Assembly: GCA_028673005.1 (NCBI GenBank)
Contig: CM054113.1
Span: 207,815,504-207,879,503 of the forward strand
Direction of reading: 5' to 3'
Source: Tanypteryx hageni
Taxonomy: Eukaryota; Arthropoda; Insecta; Odonata; Petaluridae
Length of the DNA: 64,000 nucleotides
Below, in pieces: positions 24,784-38,158 of the stretch. Made by a program: the position numbers and the translations under genes. A model generated the notes under the pieces. That model did no database searches. It saw only the letters and a program-made list of their open reading frames with translations, and was not told the DNA's origin. Numbering within the stretch: the first letter of the stretch is position 1; every line of letters starts with the position of its first letter.

Positions 24784-24947
24784 GATTTATTTATTTTATT
24801 TATTTTTTGTTTATTTTATTTATTCTATTCGATTTATTTATTTTATTTTTATTTTATTTATTTTATACCCTCTCATAAACAGTCATTAACGGCCTTTTAC
24901 AATGAGCGTAATAACGTTAACAAAGACGAACACATACGACCATGCTT
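24784..24947 (-). mobile_element. 5'-truncated SINE copy with long (AAATA)n tail
   Basis: On the minus strand the family body (the complement of 24,873-24,945, including aacaaagacgaacacata) runs into an A+T tail of AAATA/AAATAA units about 85 bp long (24,785-24,868 on the given strand). The tRNA-like head is absent, consistent with truncation during insertion. The long, fairly regular tail suggests a younger copy or tail expansion. Confidence 0.75.
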
Positions 24948-24949
24948 TT

Positions 24950-25735
24950 TGCTTTTAAGCATGACTTAGGACACTACCAAGTATCAAACACGCCCTGCCA
25001 CATACCATCCTCGACGATTCGTAGGGTAACATGTAGGTGCACCGGTCCTGTCAGATCACATTTTCTGTCAAATGTTCGTAGACAGCCAATCTAACCCTTC
25101 CTCTCTCTGTGCCATATCTGTCTCACGTCTTTCCAACACCTTCCTTATCAGTCTCCCACGCTTTAACAACCTGTCCCGACCACTTCTTTCTACCTCCCTT
25201 GTGTTAGCGCTCCTTTATTGTCCCGCAGTATCCAACGCCTCCCCTTTCCCTTGCCTTCTCAGTTCACGTGACTACCTTCATTCTATCCCATTCAAACCTT
25301 CGGACCGTTTCATATCCAATTACTTTTTTCATACATTTCTTCCCGCCGTTGGAACCGTTAACTATAAAATTTATCTAAAATATTTCACATATTTTGCAGC
25401 CATCTTCTTCTATGATATTATTGCTAGCATGTTACCTTTTATGCTTATATCCAGAAAAAGTTGATATTTGTGAAAAATACCTCGAAAATGTCGATTGAAA
25501 CTTTCACGGTTTTATATGGACTCGATTATTTTCAAAGAGATTCTTGGATATTTTTGCTACACATACGCATGAAATGGATGATCATGAGAAATATGATCTT
25601 TATAATAGATTTTAAAGGGGGCATCTGTAAAACGAATGAGTAATTATGGTGCTTTTAGAATAAACTGTTAGTGTGTTTCCTTGAGGAAACTAAATTTTTA
25701 ACTGAGATTTGCGTCTCTTTCGCATAACTACTTCA
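24950..25735. other. No supported gene
   Basis: Plus-strand frames at 25,072-25,464 (130 codons) and 25,461-25,643 show no recognisable domain or splice structure. I would not call a gene here. Confidence 0.35.
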
Positions 25736-25739
25736 TGAT

Positions 25740-25863
25740 TATAGTAGATACCACGTTAGCGTATTAAATTCAAGCAATAATGCGATCTAGATAATTCTTT
25801 TATAGTCGATACCTTGTTAGCGTATTAAATGCAAGCAATAATGCGAGCTGGATAAATCTTTTT
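25740..25863. repeat. 61-bp direct tandem duplication
   Basis: Units 25,740-25,800 and 25,801-25,863 share tatagt-gatacc, gttagcgtattaaat, caagcaataatgcga and ggata/agata blocks, with about a dozen differences. Confidence 0.9.
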
Positions 25864-25869
25864 CTAATT

Positions 25870-26570
25870 ACTCAGTTTGAATGCACATCGGCATGAATCA
25901 TTTTCCCCAATCTTTGATTATTTAATTAAATTAAAAGCGTATTACAAAATCGCACGTGAAATCGCCATATAAACCCTAAAAAGACATTTGTTAGATTTAG
26001 TTCACAATTTCTTTTTGCAAAATAGTAATTTATCCTCAAATACGAACACATATTTACGCCGCCATCGCAGATCGAAAGCGGGAACGTCGGCTGGCGTCAC
26101 TGATAGTCCTTGTTGTTTTCATTAGAATGTCCACATCTGATGCATATGACTAAAGAGACCACGTAAAGATTTCTTTGAGAGCATTTTCGTAGAATCATGC
26201 CGCTCTTCTCAAAATGTGATTCGGGATAGCAAGCGATAAGAATTTAAAACATGAATACCGATCGAAACCCGCGTTATCAGAATCGGGAAAATCGCCTGAT
26301 CCCCTCGAGGAACCGGATGTGCCCAAGGATGAAAAGATCCCACTTTAATACCCAAGATACACATTCAATCAACAAAAAAATCCATGCATCACTTAGGCAC
26401 CGGAGTTATAAAAACGCATCTCCTCGACGGCATAGGTTACCGCAAACGCTATAATGTCTCATTTTCCGGAAAATGAGAAAGCCGCCATAAAACTACGCGG
26501 AGTTAATAAAATTTCGGTAGGAAAAAAATCCTCCCTCTTATAAGGAAAAAACGGGCGGCCATATGGAGGA
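25870..26570. other. No identifiable feature
   Basis: Mixed AT-rich DNA; nothing supportable seen. Confidence 0.4.
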
Positions 26571-26574
26571 TAGG

Positions 26575-26912
26575 CAAACAAAACCGGGAAATATAATGGG
26601 AGAGAAGAGGAGAGGGAAAGCAGAAAAAAACGAGCATTCCCTTAATCAGCTGCATGACAAGTAAAAAAAATGCGGACTTGTTGGTAGATGGCGTTGTTGA
26701 GGCAAAATAAAATTTGAGATACGCATTCGTAAAGATAGAGATCAAAATTGAGGATCGTTCAAATAGAAGGGGGCTAATTGGAGGAGTGGAGAAGGGCAAA
26801 AAAGGGAAGAGGAGAATGGAGGGAGAGAGTGTGAGGGGAGGGAGGGAGGGCGGGAATTATGACGGGAGAAGAGGGAGAGGGAAAAGTAGGAAGAGAGAGA
26901 GTCCGGAGTGAG
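26575..26912. repeat. GA-rich tract upstream of a promoter candidate
   Basis: Purine-rich on the given strand, densest at 26,780-26,910 with several GAGAG motifs. In insects GAGAG is the binding core of GAGA factor, and such tracts often sit in promoter-proximal DNA. That role here is inference from position. Confidence 0.7.
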
Positions 26913-26928
26913 GAGCAGCCCCGAGCTA

Positions 26929-26947
26929 TGACGTCAGCCTATAAATA
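26929..26947 (+). promoter_or_regulatory. Candidate core promoter: CRE plus TATA box
   Basis: A perfect palindromic CRE (TGACGTCA, 26,929-26,936) sits three bases before a TATAAATA box (26,940-26,947). GAGAG-rich DNA lies upstream, and a CT-rich, 5'-leader-like stretch lies downstream (26,990-27,070). By usual spacing, transcription would start near 26,968-26,977 on the plus strand. CRE sites bind CREB/ATF proteins. No convincing coding exon follows in the next few hundred bases; the 151-codon plus frame at 27,297-27,752 has no recognisable domain. The product could be a non-coding RNA or a spliced gene whose coding exons lie outside the window, or the motif pair could be chance. Confidence 0.4.
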
Positions 26948-26989
26948 ACGGAATGAGGGCAGGTGGTGGATGGAGGTCCATCCCATCTT

Positions 26990-27820
26990 CTCCCTCTCTC
27001 TCTCTCTTCTTCTCTTGATCGGAGGAACTAAACAAACACACTTTTCTCTCCTTACATCCCTCCCTCTCCAGCCTCATTATCGACTCCCTACTTAGCATAC
27101 CTCCCTCTCAACACTTAAGCACCAAAAGCAAGTTAACTCTTACGAATTCTAGGCGAGAATCGAAATGTACATCAGAAGACAAAAAAGTTCATATTGTATT
27201 TACGAGTTTTTCTGAATATCTCCAAGATTCTGATATCAAATCGCGGCTCTAACACGGTAGCTCTTTGCACTCTATGGTCGTTAAAACCAGCCGTATATGA
27301 TGCGCTCAAAGGATTTTAAGATCATTTTCTCTTTCGTAGGAATCTTTTCCGGCCTGAACCGGATGCCTCCTATTAAATTTATGACAGCAAACGTTATGGG
27401 AAGTAACGGTTCCTCGATGAATGCTAGAAAAGTAACTTTTCCTTGTGGTTGGCACATACTATCCCCTGCCATACACCATTTTCTTCCGACTGGACATAAA
27501 AGGATGTTATTCGGCCACCGCCATGATCCTTCTACATCCATTACCGCGAAAATCAGAGAGCGAGGTGAAAAGGCGGACTGTAAAAAAATCCGGATTAAAA
27601 TCCTTTCCGAATTACGAAGCTACAAGGGGAGGGGGAGAAACAGTACTCGAATCCGAGCCCTCTTCGCGTATATCCTAAGCACCCCATCGACGATTCCCTG
27701 CGGTGATTTTTATCGCCGACTCCGCCGTCATAATCAGTTCGCCGCAACATAATTCGTTCTGTTACGCCGGATTCACGGGATCAGAATGAAGGAAGAGGAG
27801 GATATCCGAAAGAATTTACC
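26990..27820. other. CT-rich leader-like DNA then mixed sequence, no supported gene
   Basis: Pyrimidine-rich at 26,990-27,075. The plus frame 27,297-27,752 (151 codons) and an opposing minus frame (27,541-27,281) overlap; neither shows a motif I recognise. CpG frequency rises from about 27,340 to 27,770. Confidence 0.35.
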
Positions 27821-27821
27821 A

Positions 27822-28410
27822 TTGTGAGGAGAGAGAGAGAGAGGAAGATGATTTGCGCCATCTCACTCCAATCTCACACTCACTCCTTTCTCCATCGCAC
27901 TCCCCGCACCTACCTCCTCCTCCTTCTATCACCTGAACCTCACGGGATCCTTCCTCATCACGGTTTTTCCCATCCTCACGCCAAGCCGTGCCCTCGGCTC
28001 AAACATTAAATTCACCCGGAGCCGATGAGGGAGCTTGGGCAGAGAGGGAGAGGGAGGGAGGGAGGGAGAGAAGAGTTGTGGTAAAGGAGGAGGAGGGAGG
28101 GAAATGGGGGTTCTCCGGGAGGTGTTCGTGGAGGGAAGAAGCGGAGAATGAGGGAAGCTTAAGCGTGAGAGAGGGAGGAGAATGAGAGAAAGGTGAAGAG
28201 GGGGAGGAGATTATGATGGAGAATGGTCGAGCAGAGGAAAGGAGGGAGAGTTAGGAGGGGTAAGATTGAGAGGCATATCAATGGCAGCAGGTGTAGGAAT
28301 AATAGCGCCTTGGGGTAAACATTCGATCGGAAGCTGGCTTGGAAAAAAAGCTTTTTACATTGGAACTCGGAATGATGAGAGGAGAGTGGAGGAAGAGAGG
28401 GAGGAAGGAG

Positions 28411-28460
<50 letters not shown>
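27822..28460. repeat. GA-rich island ending in (GA)21
   Basis: Mostly purine-rich on the given strand: 28,030-28,260 and 28,378-28,456, the last 42 bases (28,415-28,456) being uninterrupted GA dinucleotides. A short pyrimidine-rich insert lies at 27,860-27,990. Open frames here are composition artefacts. Confidence 0.85.
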
Positions 28461-28461
<1 letters not shown>

Positions 28462-28469
28462 CAGATTAA

Positions 28470-31400
28470 ACTTTGGCCGTAACCGAAGGGCGAAGGGAAA
28501 GACTGATTGCGGCCGTGGGGGGGAGAAGGGTGTTTGGGAGGGAAGAAGGGCCTCCTTTCACCTAATTGGTGGAAAGGGACGGAGCGTAAGATATACATCG
28601 AGGAAGGGTCATAAGTGGCCACGGCTAATTTAAAGTTCACACGACCATAAAAACGCCTTCTTATCCATTCTATAGAGATAAATTAATCACATTTCCACGT
28701 TGTTGTATGTTATACGTCGAACGAGGTAATTATAGTGATGTTGCAATATTACCCATATTTAAAATATGCGCTTCCCCCTTGGGGAGGTTGGACGGGCGTG
28801 GGTCCCGACGCCGCGTTCCGCTTGGACGTTGAACATTATGCAGCGTTTTTGAAGGTCGAAGTGCGCATGGCGAAGAAATTGAATTTTAAATACCCGAAAA
28901 TTTTGGGTGATTGAATGATTATAAAAAAGGTGCGTCATCCGCGGGTAAATTGATCACGATTGTTGCGCGTGATTTTGGATTTTGTCTTGCAAAATTTAAG
29001 CCGTTATAAAATATTCCTGGAACGATTTCCCTCCAATCCAGCAATCCGAATAATTGCAGCGCGACTATCCGAAGAAAAATCAAACCCATTCGTTCCGTTG
29101 CTTCAGCTTACTCACTGGAAAAATCGCGATGCTATAGGTGGAATTTATGTTGCATAACAGTTTTCGCGAAGTTATCATGTGTTATCAAGTGACATTTGTG
29201 AAAAATTATGAAGTTGATATTAATTATCCAATGTACAGAATGCAAAGTGTGACAGAAAGAATAGTGATTATACCTGGTAAAAAGTATGGGGTGTATTTAC
29301 ATTCACGGCATGTACCTGGATCTTCAGAATGGTTGAGCAATTTGTATTTCACCTTATCTTAAAATTTGCTTAAATACCACATTTTTGCAGCATATTTAAA
29401 ATAATATAATATCGATAAAATTTTTGATTTTACTCCAATGCAGGAGATATGAAACACTCTCATTAACATATCATAGAATAATCCTGCTTCCCTCATATTT
29501 TGTGATTTTTCAACTCATTTGTGAGATTGCCTATTTCATGACCTGGACATTCATATCCGTAATTACTTGTACTGTTTATCTCTTATACCCACTTTATGAC
29601 ACTACATCCCATGCCACTCACCTATCCGGTGACCTGTAGGGTATTTTGTAAATGTATAACCTGGGCTATGCCTATTGCAATTTCAGTGGTCTTCTTCAAG
29701 TTAACTAGTGAACTGCATTCAATTAGAGCAAAAACGTAAAAACAACCCAATCCCAATAGTTCTCGTTCCACTCTTATACTTCATAAAATGGGCAATTTTA
29801 TAAATTTCGCAGATTGGGTTAGCAACTTCACTTCTTACATGTTTCATCTAAGTGGATGAAATATGATATTTTGCTTCGTTCATGATTAATAAATTCTAAA
29901 TCAATCTTCCTACTTCTATACCCTGAGTTCATACATAAACTCATTTGAAATTAATAAAGAAGTTTGACTTTCGACTTTTACCGAAACTTTTGCTATGCGA
30001 TACGAAATTCTCCTTTATTCCGCTATATATTCTTGGGATATTCTACGTTTGACGTAAAATGTGGCGACAGCGGGCGGAAAATATTTAAAAACACATTTCA
30101 GAGAAGAGGCAAATTTCCGAGATTGAAAAAAAATCCTGCGTAAAAGGGATCGATCGTGAAACTGATATGAAAGAGAGATCAGTGTCACGGTCCTTCTGGA
30201 TGAGCTGCTATGGAAGTCGTTAGAGGAATGAAAAAAATCAGTCTAGACGCAGGTTATTGGCCAAATTAAGACCGGATGACTTCAGCATTAATTAGGGCTA
30301 CAGGGTATATGGACGTTGTGATGGTAAGGATGAATATTACAGAAATTACAGATTTTTTTCAGGACTCATACTCCGAAAGACTAATCGATACACATAGTAG
30401 GCCTATCTAGACGCATGATGATCAAAACTAGACGTCGATTATCAAACATAATGACCAATGGCGTGTCACGCAGATCTTAATGTCAAATTTCTATCTTACG
30501 TTAGTTTTATCAACAAGATACGTACAAGAGTGGTGTGACATCTATTACGCCTTATGAAGTAAAATTGTCGAAGAGAGTGTTTTAATATAATGATTGACTC
30601 AACTATCACATTGAGCCAACTAGCATTCTCTGAAGAGACGGACTCTTGCAACGAGCTCGAATGAGACAAATTTATTAATAACACTAGCATTCAAATATCT
30701 TCATCAAATTATGCTGAGGAGCAACGTTATTGGCAGACAACTGATGATGATGTCGTTGAGAAATTTTGTTTGTAAATGCGAAATAACAGCTTATCAATTT
30801 CGAGTAGGCACGTTGCCTGGATTTGAGAATTTTACTCGTGTTTTTAGTATTTTCGATCACGACCCTATTTAAAATTTTCCCTGAAGAGATTAATCATTTA
30901 AAAGGGGCGTGCTAATACGAAATTCAACAAAAAGGAGTTGGCGTCACTTTATTATTTTTTCCTCTTTATGGTGCATCTTTTTTCCCCTTATTTATATGAG
31001 AAATAGTCATCACCTGGACACAGGGATCCCAAACTGAATCACCCTGGGGCACCATCCGATGGGCCCACTTTTTCCCCTCATCATTATGCCTTTGTTAGCG
31101 TGAGTTTCATAAACACACTGCGCTCATCCATAAATTTTCAATGAAAAGGACCCTATCTAGCGACTGATGTTCGAAGAAGTATCCTTTGAAAGAGAAAGGT
31201 CCCAGCGATGGTATCGATATAATTAGTGGCCGGAAGGCCATATAAAAGAATAAAAACCAAGCAATTGGATTTTATTTTGCTATTATGGGCAATATTGCAT
31301 GCACATTTTTGCTCTCTTATTGGTATTATAAAGTTCGCCAGTGATTGCGTGTGGACTTCCCAAATGACTCAAGGACTCGGAAATTTGGAGGTCGGAGAAA

Positions 31401-33400
31401 ACATATCATGGAGAATAATTGGGTGTAATTTGAAATAAAATGGCAAGATCTTTCCTATTCCGAGAACTCTGCATTTATCCAGATACCTTACGACTGAAGA
31501 GAATTTCACTTCTTATTGAATAGAATTTCTCGATCTAGACTCTATTATCTGCAGAGATCGGATCTCTATGTTGCCTCCAAATCTTCGGTATAATGCAGGT
31601 GTGTATAAGTTACTTTACAACGCAGGCCAAACTAAAATTTATTTCTTAAATAAAATATTTCGAGCTAATATTTTTAAGCAACCTAAGATGTTCAATACAT
31701 GTATTAAATCAACACTTAAATAATTTGTGGTTTATTGTATACTCCCATTTATAATCCTCTTCTCAATTTCGTTAGAGAAGAATAATGTTATTCCCGCGGC
31801 CAGCGTGTTTCTTGCCTATCCAAAGTACCTACCTCTCGACACCGAATCTAGAATTTTTATAATGAAGGGGTTTAAGACCGCATCATATGGATGGGACCTT
31901 TGTGGAAGGGGAGAGTGAATATCCAAATGGTATGAAGCGGTTTGAGGGCTGGGAAAGTGTTTAAATGCGTCCCGCAGATTTCGTACGTTGCCTGAATGCG
32001 GCCCGCTGATTTGGTGGAGAGTCTTCATGTGGCACGGCTCGAAACCCATGGTATAATGGCTGAATTCCGCCATCACCTCTGGAATTTTCCTGCCATTTTA
32101 ATAGTTGCACCCACAGTTATACAGAGTGTCCTTCCGAGAAATATGTTACATTCGCTGTTAGAAATTCCTGGAAAGAGAACACGGGCTGTTACTCTTATCT
32201 CCTCATAATGCGAGTCTACGAGATCAGGAGGATGATATTGAAAGAAACTGAACCCTTTGAAATAATCGTCCGGAACAAAATCGGGAGTTCTGGTTCTTAA
32301 ATTATACGCCTCTGAATTAATATTGAGAGACTTCGATGCCGGAAAACTTACAGAATTGTATCCCATGGCGAAAGAGATCGTTTTACAATTAATTATAATT
32401 CTGATAAAATATTTACTCCTCTACTTTTCGTCTACCCGCGGTGCTGCCCGAGCCATTATATGAAGCTGGAATGCGGCTCCTACCCGGTAAATCTAAATGG
32501 GTATCTTAATCATTGACTAACGGGTAGATAAGTGTTATTCATGACAAAAAGCTGCCGTTGCCACAATACATTTTTTGACAATATTTATGTTACCGGAGGC
32601 CAGAATAACATTCCCTGACGACCGCATGCTTCCTCGGTGGACACATCTGAGGGTCGCTATCTTAGATAAATGTTTAATATACCGGAAACTGTGTTTCTAA
32701 ATAAATACACCGACGCTTATTTCCTTGATAGAACAATGCACCGTTAGATTTTCCATTCCATAACACATATCAGCAATTGCAAGACCTTAAAGATTCCTAA
32801 CATTTTAATCCCAAAATTTACGCCTTGGATTATTTTCGTTTAATTTTTGAAAAGTACAGCAAAAAATAGGAATCTCATAAAACCTGAATTTTTACAATAT
32901 AACAAGAAAAAAATTCTGTTAATTGCTAAAGATTTTTGATTTTCCTCAAACAGAGAGAGTCGTCTACAGACTGCCAGGGAATTCAGTATGGTAATAACTA
33001 AGAGCCAAATACATTTTCATCGGCTCACGGTCACTTATCCGTATCGTAATTTTATTCTTATAACAGAATGCTTGAATCAATGTGGATTTCAGCACGTCTA
33101 TAATTAAAGTACTACAATTTTAAATTACAGATTTCGAACAGATTTTACAGAAACTTTTATTTGAATAAATCTCCAAATCCACGTTGCTTAAAATTGAGAG
33201 GTTCCGAGAAGGGCTATTTATTATGCACTCTCTGTTTTAATAACAAACCGATAAATATAGACTGAAGGCTCCGCTGTCAAAATCCATAATTCAGAACTGC
33301 ATATTTTCCAATGAGTGCCATTTCGTGCTGGAAATTTCATCCCTCCCTACCAAGGCAATAACTGATCATTGCAACGGAAATCACGTTTGTCACATGACAT
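28470..33400. other. Long AT-rich stretch, no supported gene
   Basis: A CpG-containing patch at 28,770-28,870 follows the GA island. Beyond it I see no gene, RNA gene or clear repeat. Around 32,118-32,132 the phrase 'tatacagagtgtcctt' resembles a common terminal motif of insect DNA transposons (tacagggtgtccc), but no partner end was found. The overlapping minus frames at 31,816-32,366 show no domain. Confidence 0.4.
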
Positions 33401-33589
33401 CTATTTTTAATGTACCTACACTAGATCGTTTACGGGCTCTTTAATAACGCACCTCACCCAGACTTTAAAGTCCTCAATGACATTGCATTCCAAATAGCAC
33501 GTAGCATGAAGATGTCTTATGGGTGTTGGCGTTTGTTCGGGGTGAGCTGTAAAGCTGTGTTGGAAGCCACGGGGGTCCCCGAGCGCAGT

Positions 33590-34290
33590 GGGGATGATTG
33601 GGTTCAGTGGAAGGGGGCGGAAGGAGGGAGAGGGGGGAGGGAGGGTTAATCTCCGACCCAGGGGAGAGGGAGAGAGAGAGAGAAAGAGGAGAGATGGACC
33701 GGGCAGGGAGAGAGAGAGAGGAGGGAGAGAGGTAACCCAAGCGGGGGTCTGTTGGAGCGAAGCTCGGGAACATAGCCTTCCTCCACCGCCTCCTCTTCCT
33801 CCCTTTCCCCACCTCTTCCTCTCTCCTTCCAACTCCGTTTAGAGGGAAAGGCATTTATATGCTGATTAAGACGTCGTAGGTGGGTGGGAATGGTGAGGGG
33901 GAGAGATAGGGATAGGAGAAGAGGTTATAGAAGGTGGGGTGCGTGATGGAGGTGTAGAGGGGGTGAGGAGGAGGTAGGAAGGGCATGGAGAGGGAGGGAG
34001 GTTGGCAGGGAGGTGGTTTTGAATGCGAGAGATGAGAGGATAGGGAATGGAAGAGGGAGGAGTGGAGCTGCGTTGAGCCACGGGTGTCTATCTGAGTGAT
34101 CTCACACACACACACACTTCCTTCTCAGGTCTCTTCTTCTCCCCTCCTCATTCCATACCCCCTCATTCTTCATTCCATATTCCCTCACCAGGGGCGAGAT
34201 GGAAGTGTCGGCTGAAATAACTTTACAGTCTGGCTCGAGAGAAAGAGAGGGGATATAGGGAGAGAGAGATGGAGGGAGACTTATTCCGCC
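33590..34290. repeat. GA/CT switching island
   Basis: Purine-rich at 33,595-33,735, pyrimidine-rich at 33,776-33,832, purine-rich again at 33,880-34,065, then (AC)n and CT at 34,103-34,195 and GA at 34,235-34,275. Frames of 60-138 codons on both strands are repeat-driven. Confidence 0.8.
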
Positions 34291-34299
34291 TAAAAGGGA

Positions 34300-37200
34300 A
34301 AGAGATTGCTTCGCTATCACCTTCCCTTCCGATTCCATCTTCATCAATTCGGTCGTACGTTCCGCGCCGTACAATGAGTATGGCCTTTTTGCCTCGGAGC
34401 GCGGAGGCCTCTCAGGAAAATGACGACTGCATCAAGTTGGATTACGGAGTATAAGGATGCGAGTCTTTTTTCCTGCGAAAAACCCCTGTCACTGAATAAA
34501 TTGCCTTTTTATTCGGGAAAGCAATCATTACCGGAACGTTACTGGCGTGAAATTTTTTTCATACCGCCTATAAAGAATTGATAATATCCCCGACGCGCAA
34601 AATTAGATCGGAAACAAAAAATATATCTTATGTTTGCGTATGGAAGGGTAAATTCAGGCGCCCATTACATTACTGCGGTTATTTATTTGAACGATTGTAA
34701 TTTATGAAGTGCGGTTCCCCTTCTGAGAATGAGTCTATCTAAGCATCGCAATATACTGCTGAGCTTATTTACCTAAGTCAGCCAATCCAACTAAGGAGTT
34801 TGCATCCCTCGATTTCATCCCGAAATCCACAATCTGCAATCATTATGATTTGGTGATCGCTAATTTCGTTCTAATGCGGGGTGGAAATAAAATTTAATGT
34901 TATCCAGCGGAAATGGCTTTTAATATTGTTGACTTTAGATCAGGTTTTCCAAAATTTCTTTCCGGGTTCGTTTGACACCATATGATAATATGCCACAACG
35001 CTTATTCTAAAGTTCCACCCCTCTTCATTTTGGTGATTCCTAAATTAGTTTATTAAGTATTATTGAAGTTTCGATTTTGATTTCGTAAAATTAATAGACC
35101 GCCATTCAAACCGCGAAAAATGGAGGAAACTTGGATTTAATTTTACGGAACTTTGCACAATGGTTCTCGAATCTTTTTATGAAATCCTCTGTAAATATTC
35201 GCTAAAATTGAAACTAGAAGTGACACCTTGATATTTACAAACTTTGTAGCATATGCTCGAAGATTACGTATGGTCAAAAGTAATCCCTGTTACATAAGTA
35301 AACCATATAATTGCATGAAACTTTACACATAATTTTGTAGCAATATGCGCATTTTCCTTTTATTATCATTACCTTATTTAAAATGTGCCCTAGAGAACTA
35401 ACTGCAATATTCTTACTTTTATAGAGGTTTACGATAAAAAACAGATGTGGTTTCAACGCATTCCTTTAAGAAGCACCAAGAAATTCTTAGCACGAAAGAG
35501 TTTTAACTCTAAACATTGTAAATGATTGCAGTGGTGCAGTTGCACCAGGGCCCCGTGAGTCTCCGGACACTGTGAAGGATTGTGTAGGGGTGACCTACGA
35601 AAAATTGTGCGCCAGGGCCCCCGATTTTCTTAATCCGGCCTTGGTGGTACCTAAATATTTTCCGTTGCCAAGGAATTTTACTTCAATATCATCTCATGAG
35701 TTGAAATTTTGAGATTATCCTTGAATAAAGACTGACTCGTCCTGTGAAAACGTACCCACATTTAGCGAATTATTTCTTTGAAATTCCTTCTCGCTTAAAG
35801 TTCAAATACACGTTCTTTTTCATTTCGCAGAGCAATTCAATCGACAGGGCGTGGTAAGTTTTCGTTTTCATCTTCATCCTCACTCGGGCAATTATTTGGC
35901 ATGAACGATTCTTCATTTATATGATACATTCATTTAAATGCTCAAGATTTCAAAGCACTCTAAATGCACTCGACTGATGGAGAACAACACAGAATCTCCA
36001 ATTCATAGTAAAGATCTGCTCGTAATGTGTTTTTAATAATGTAGCTGGACCACCGACAGATTCATCAAAATGCAATATAATTGAATAAGGTTTATTTGGG
36101 TACACACACGAAACCCAACAAATCACCGCAATGATGGATGCTAAGGTGCACAGCACGAAATTGATAATAACCACCTTGAAAACTTACCTTTGTTGCACAA
36201 CATAATCGTTCTGGGAAAAAAGAAAGCTCATTAACGATCCGCTCTACAATCAATCACTCGTATCATGTCTTATCGATGTTGTCTGCACAGTTTCGAGTCA
36301 CGATTATATTATAGCGGTTTTAACTATATCGCATAATCCAAAAATTACAGTTATTATAAATCACTGTTTAATGTTGATTAGAAACATCCCATAAAAATCT
36401 GCATGAAAAATATTAAATTTAGTTATTTACAATTAATCACATATTTTGTGTATTGTATTTTGCATATATGCGATCGATTATGACCTTCGTACTCGAACGT
36501 GGCAGCTATGCCCTCAGAAGGAGCTGTATTTAAAGTCTCACTGTTAAATCCATGAAAAACATACGTAGTTTTTGATTAAATTGTCGCATTAATTCGGCAT
36601 GGATTTGAATGCTATCTACAACAAAAATAAACTTTGATCTTTTACGCGTGCATTCGTCTAAATCTCCAGTTATTATCTTTAATTTAGCTAATTCGAAAAG
36701 AAAGAAATATACCGCAGTCATTCCTATTAGCCTCTCGCCTATTTAGCGCATCAGATTTTACGGACGCTATGAATTTTTAGATACGTGGTTTACAGTACTG
36801 ACATTTAAATAAATTCAATAACTTTTATGGTTATTTTATTCCATGATCATCGTAAGATGAATAATCCTTCCCACTTGACAAAATTTTAATTTGGAAACGG
36901 TATATTTTAATTTCTCAGACTTTGCACACACTAACAAAAGAAAGTTTTCGATAGCATAAAATATAATCACAAAATTGTCGCGTTTATAACTCAAGAAGTC
37001 ATTTCGTGCTTCTTCTCTGGAATCATCATGTATTTTTGTTCTAATTCTTAGAATTTCCGCTTCGACTCCATTAGTCCACAGCTCACGGTTGATGCTGCGT
37101 CAGCCATTTCATTAACTGGCACAGGCTGGATGTTTTCCAACTACTAACATTTATAATTTTTTGCTGGCGCCGATGCGTAAGATCCCCGATCAATAATTAT

Positions 37201-38155
37201 CGGGGAGCGAAAGTGAGAAAAGTACGATCTGTGTGGGTTTAGTACTGATACACGGTTAAACTTTTTCATTCACTCCTACGGAAGTCTCACTCAGTCGAGA
37301 ATATACTTCGAAACTCACTTCTCAATGGTAATTAGCATATTCGATTTTCATATACAGCGAACTAATCGCGGCAATTAGATCGCGAACATCAGCGTCGCAG
37401 CCTTAGGTCAGCTAAGAAATTGAGTTTATTATTCGTCCGCAGAGATAACTGAAAAGGATTGATTTGATACCTAGGAAACTGTCATCGACTTCGAAACTTC
37501 TGGGTTTTGTTTTTCAACAGCATATCCTTATATTTTATATTAATATATTTTAACGAATGGAGGTTAAGCAACCACGAAACGGTTCGAATGATTGATTTAT
37601 TGGTCCATGTTATATGGGCAATTAGTCTAAAGGCCATTGGCACCTAAAATGGTATTTAAATGGTAATTAAGGTGATGAAATACATAATTAAAGAAGTGAC
37701 TATAAAATAAAAATATATGAGGGCTGTCTTGGGTAAAAATTGACTGTATACGTTTAGAAAAACGTAACGGCAGATAATATATGCACCTTAATGATTAAAA
37801 TCGGACCATTAAAATTCAACAGATTGTAAAAAAAACCTATAAAAAGAAATGGAACGAGACACAATATAAAAAAATCGAATTTATAATGAGCAATAAAATT
37901 AATTTGATTCGCATTTACAACATGCTTTTCCCTCAGCCTTCAATATTTGCTGGTGCTTGTGCGGTATGTCATGCAACATGAATTCAGTGCTAGCAATAAA
38001 ATTTTATCCAGAAAAAACTCCGTGCAAAGGGAAGACTAATATGTCACCGAGTTCGGAAAAATTACTCATTTAAACCGCCCTTTAAAAAATTATATGAATG
38101 GCGCAGCAAAAGATTATTCACCAGGATCTCTCATTAATAGCGTGATATCCTATTT
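34300..38155. other. Long AT-rich stretch, no supported gene
   Basis: No coding gene could be supported. A small hairpin (ccccgat-caataatt-atcgggg, 37,184-37,205) and a possible decayed transposon piece at 35,530-35,645 are the only distinct items. Confidence 0.4.
35530..35645. mobile_element. Possible decayed DNA-transposon fragment
   Basis: The phrases 'gcaccagggccccgtgag' and 'gccagggcccccga...cttaatccggcc' are locally G+C-rich within AT-rich DNA and resemble the subterminal parts of small insect DNA transposons. No clean inverted ends or target duplication are seen. This rests on pattern memory only. Confidence 0.25.
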
Positions 38156-38158
38156 ACA

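Noticed and set aside
27297..27752. 151-codon plus frame downstream of the promoter candidate
   Set aside because: No signal peptide or known motif; an opposing frame overlaps it. Kept only as context for the promoter.
31816..32366. Overlapping minus-strand frames of 86 and 97 codons
   Set aside because: No recognisable domain, different frames, and a transposon-like phrase (tacagagtgtcc) in the middle.
37184..37205. 7-bp perfect hairpin ccccgat/atcgggg
   Set aside because: Short and isolated; too small for a microRNA precursor or other structured RNA call.
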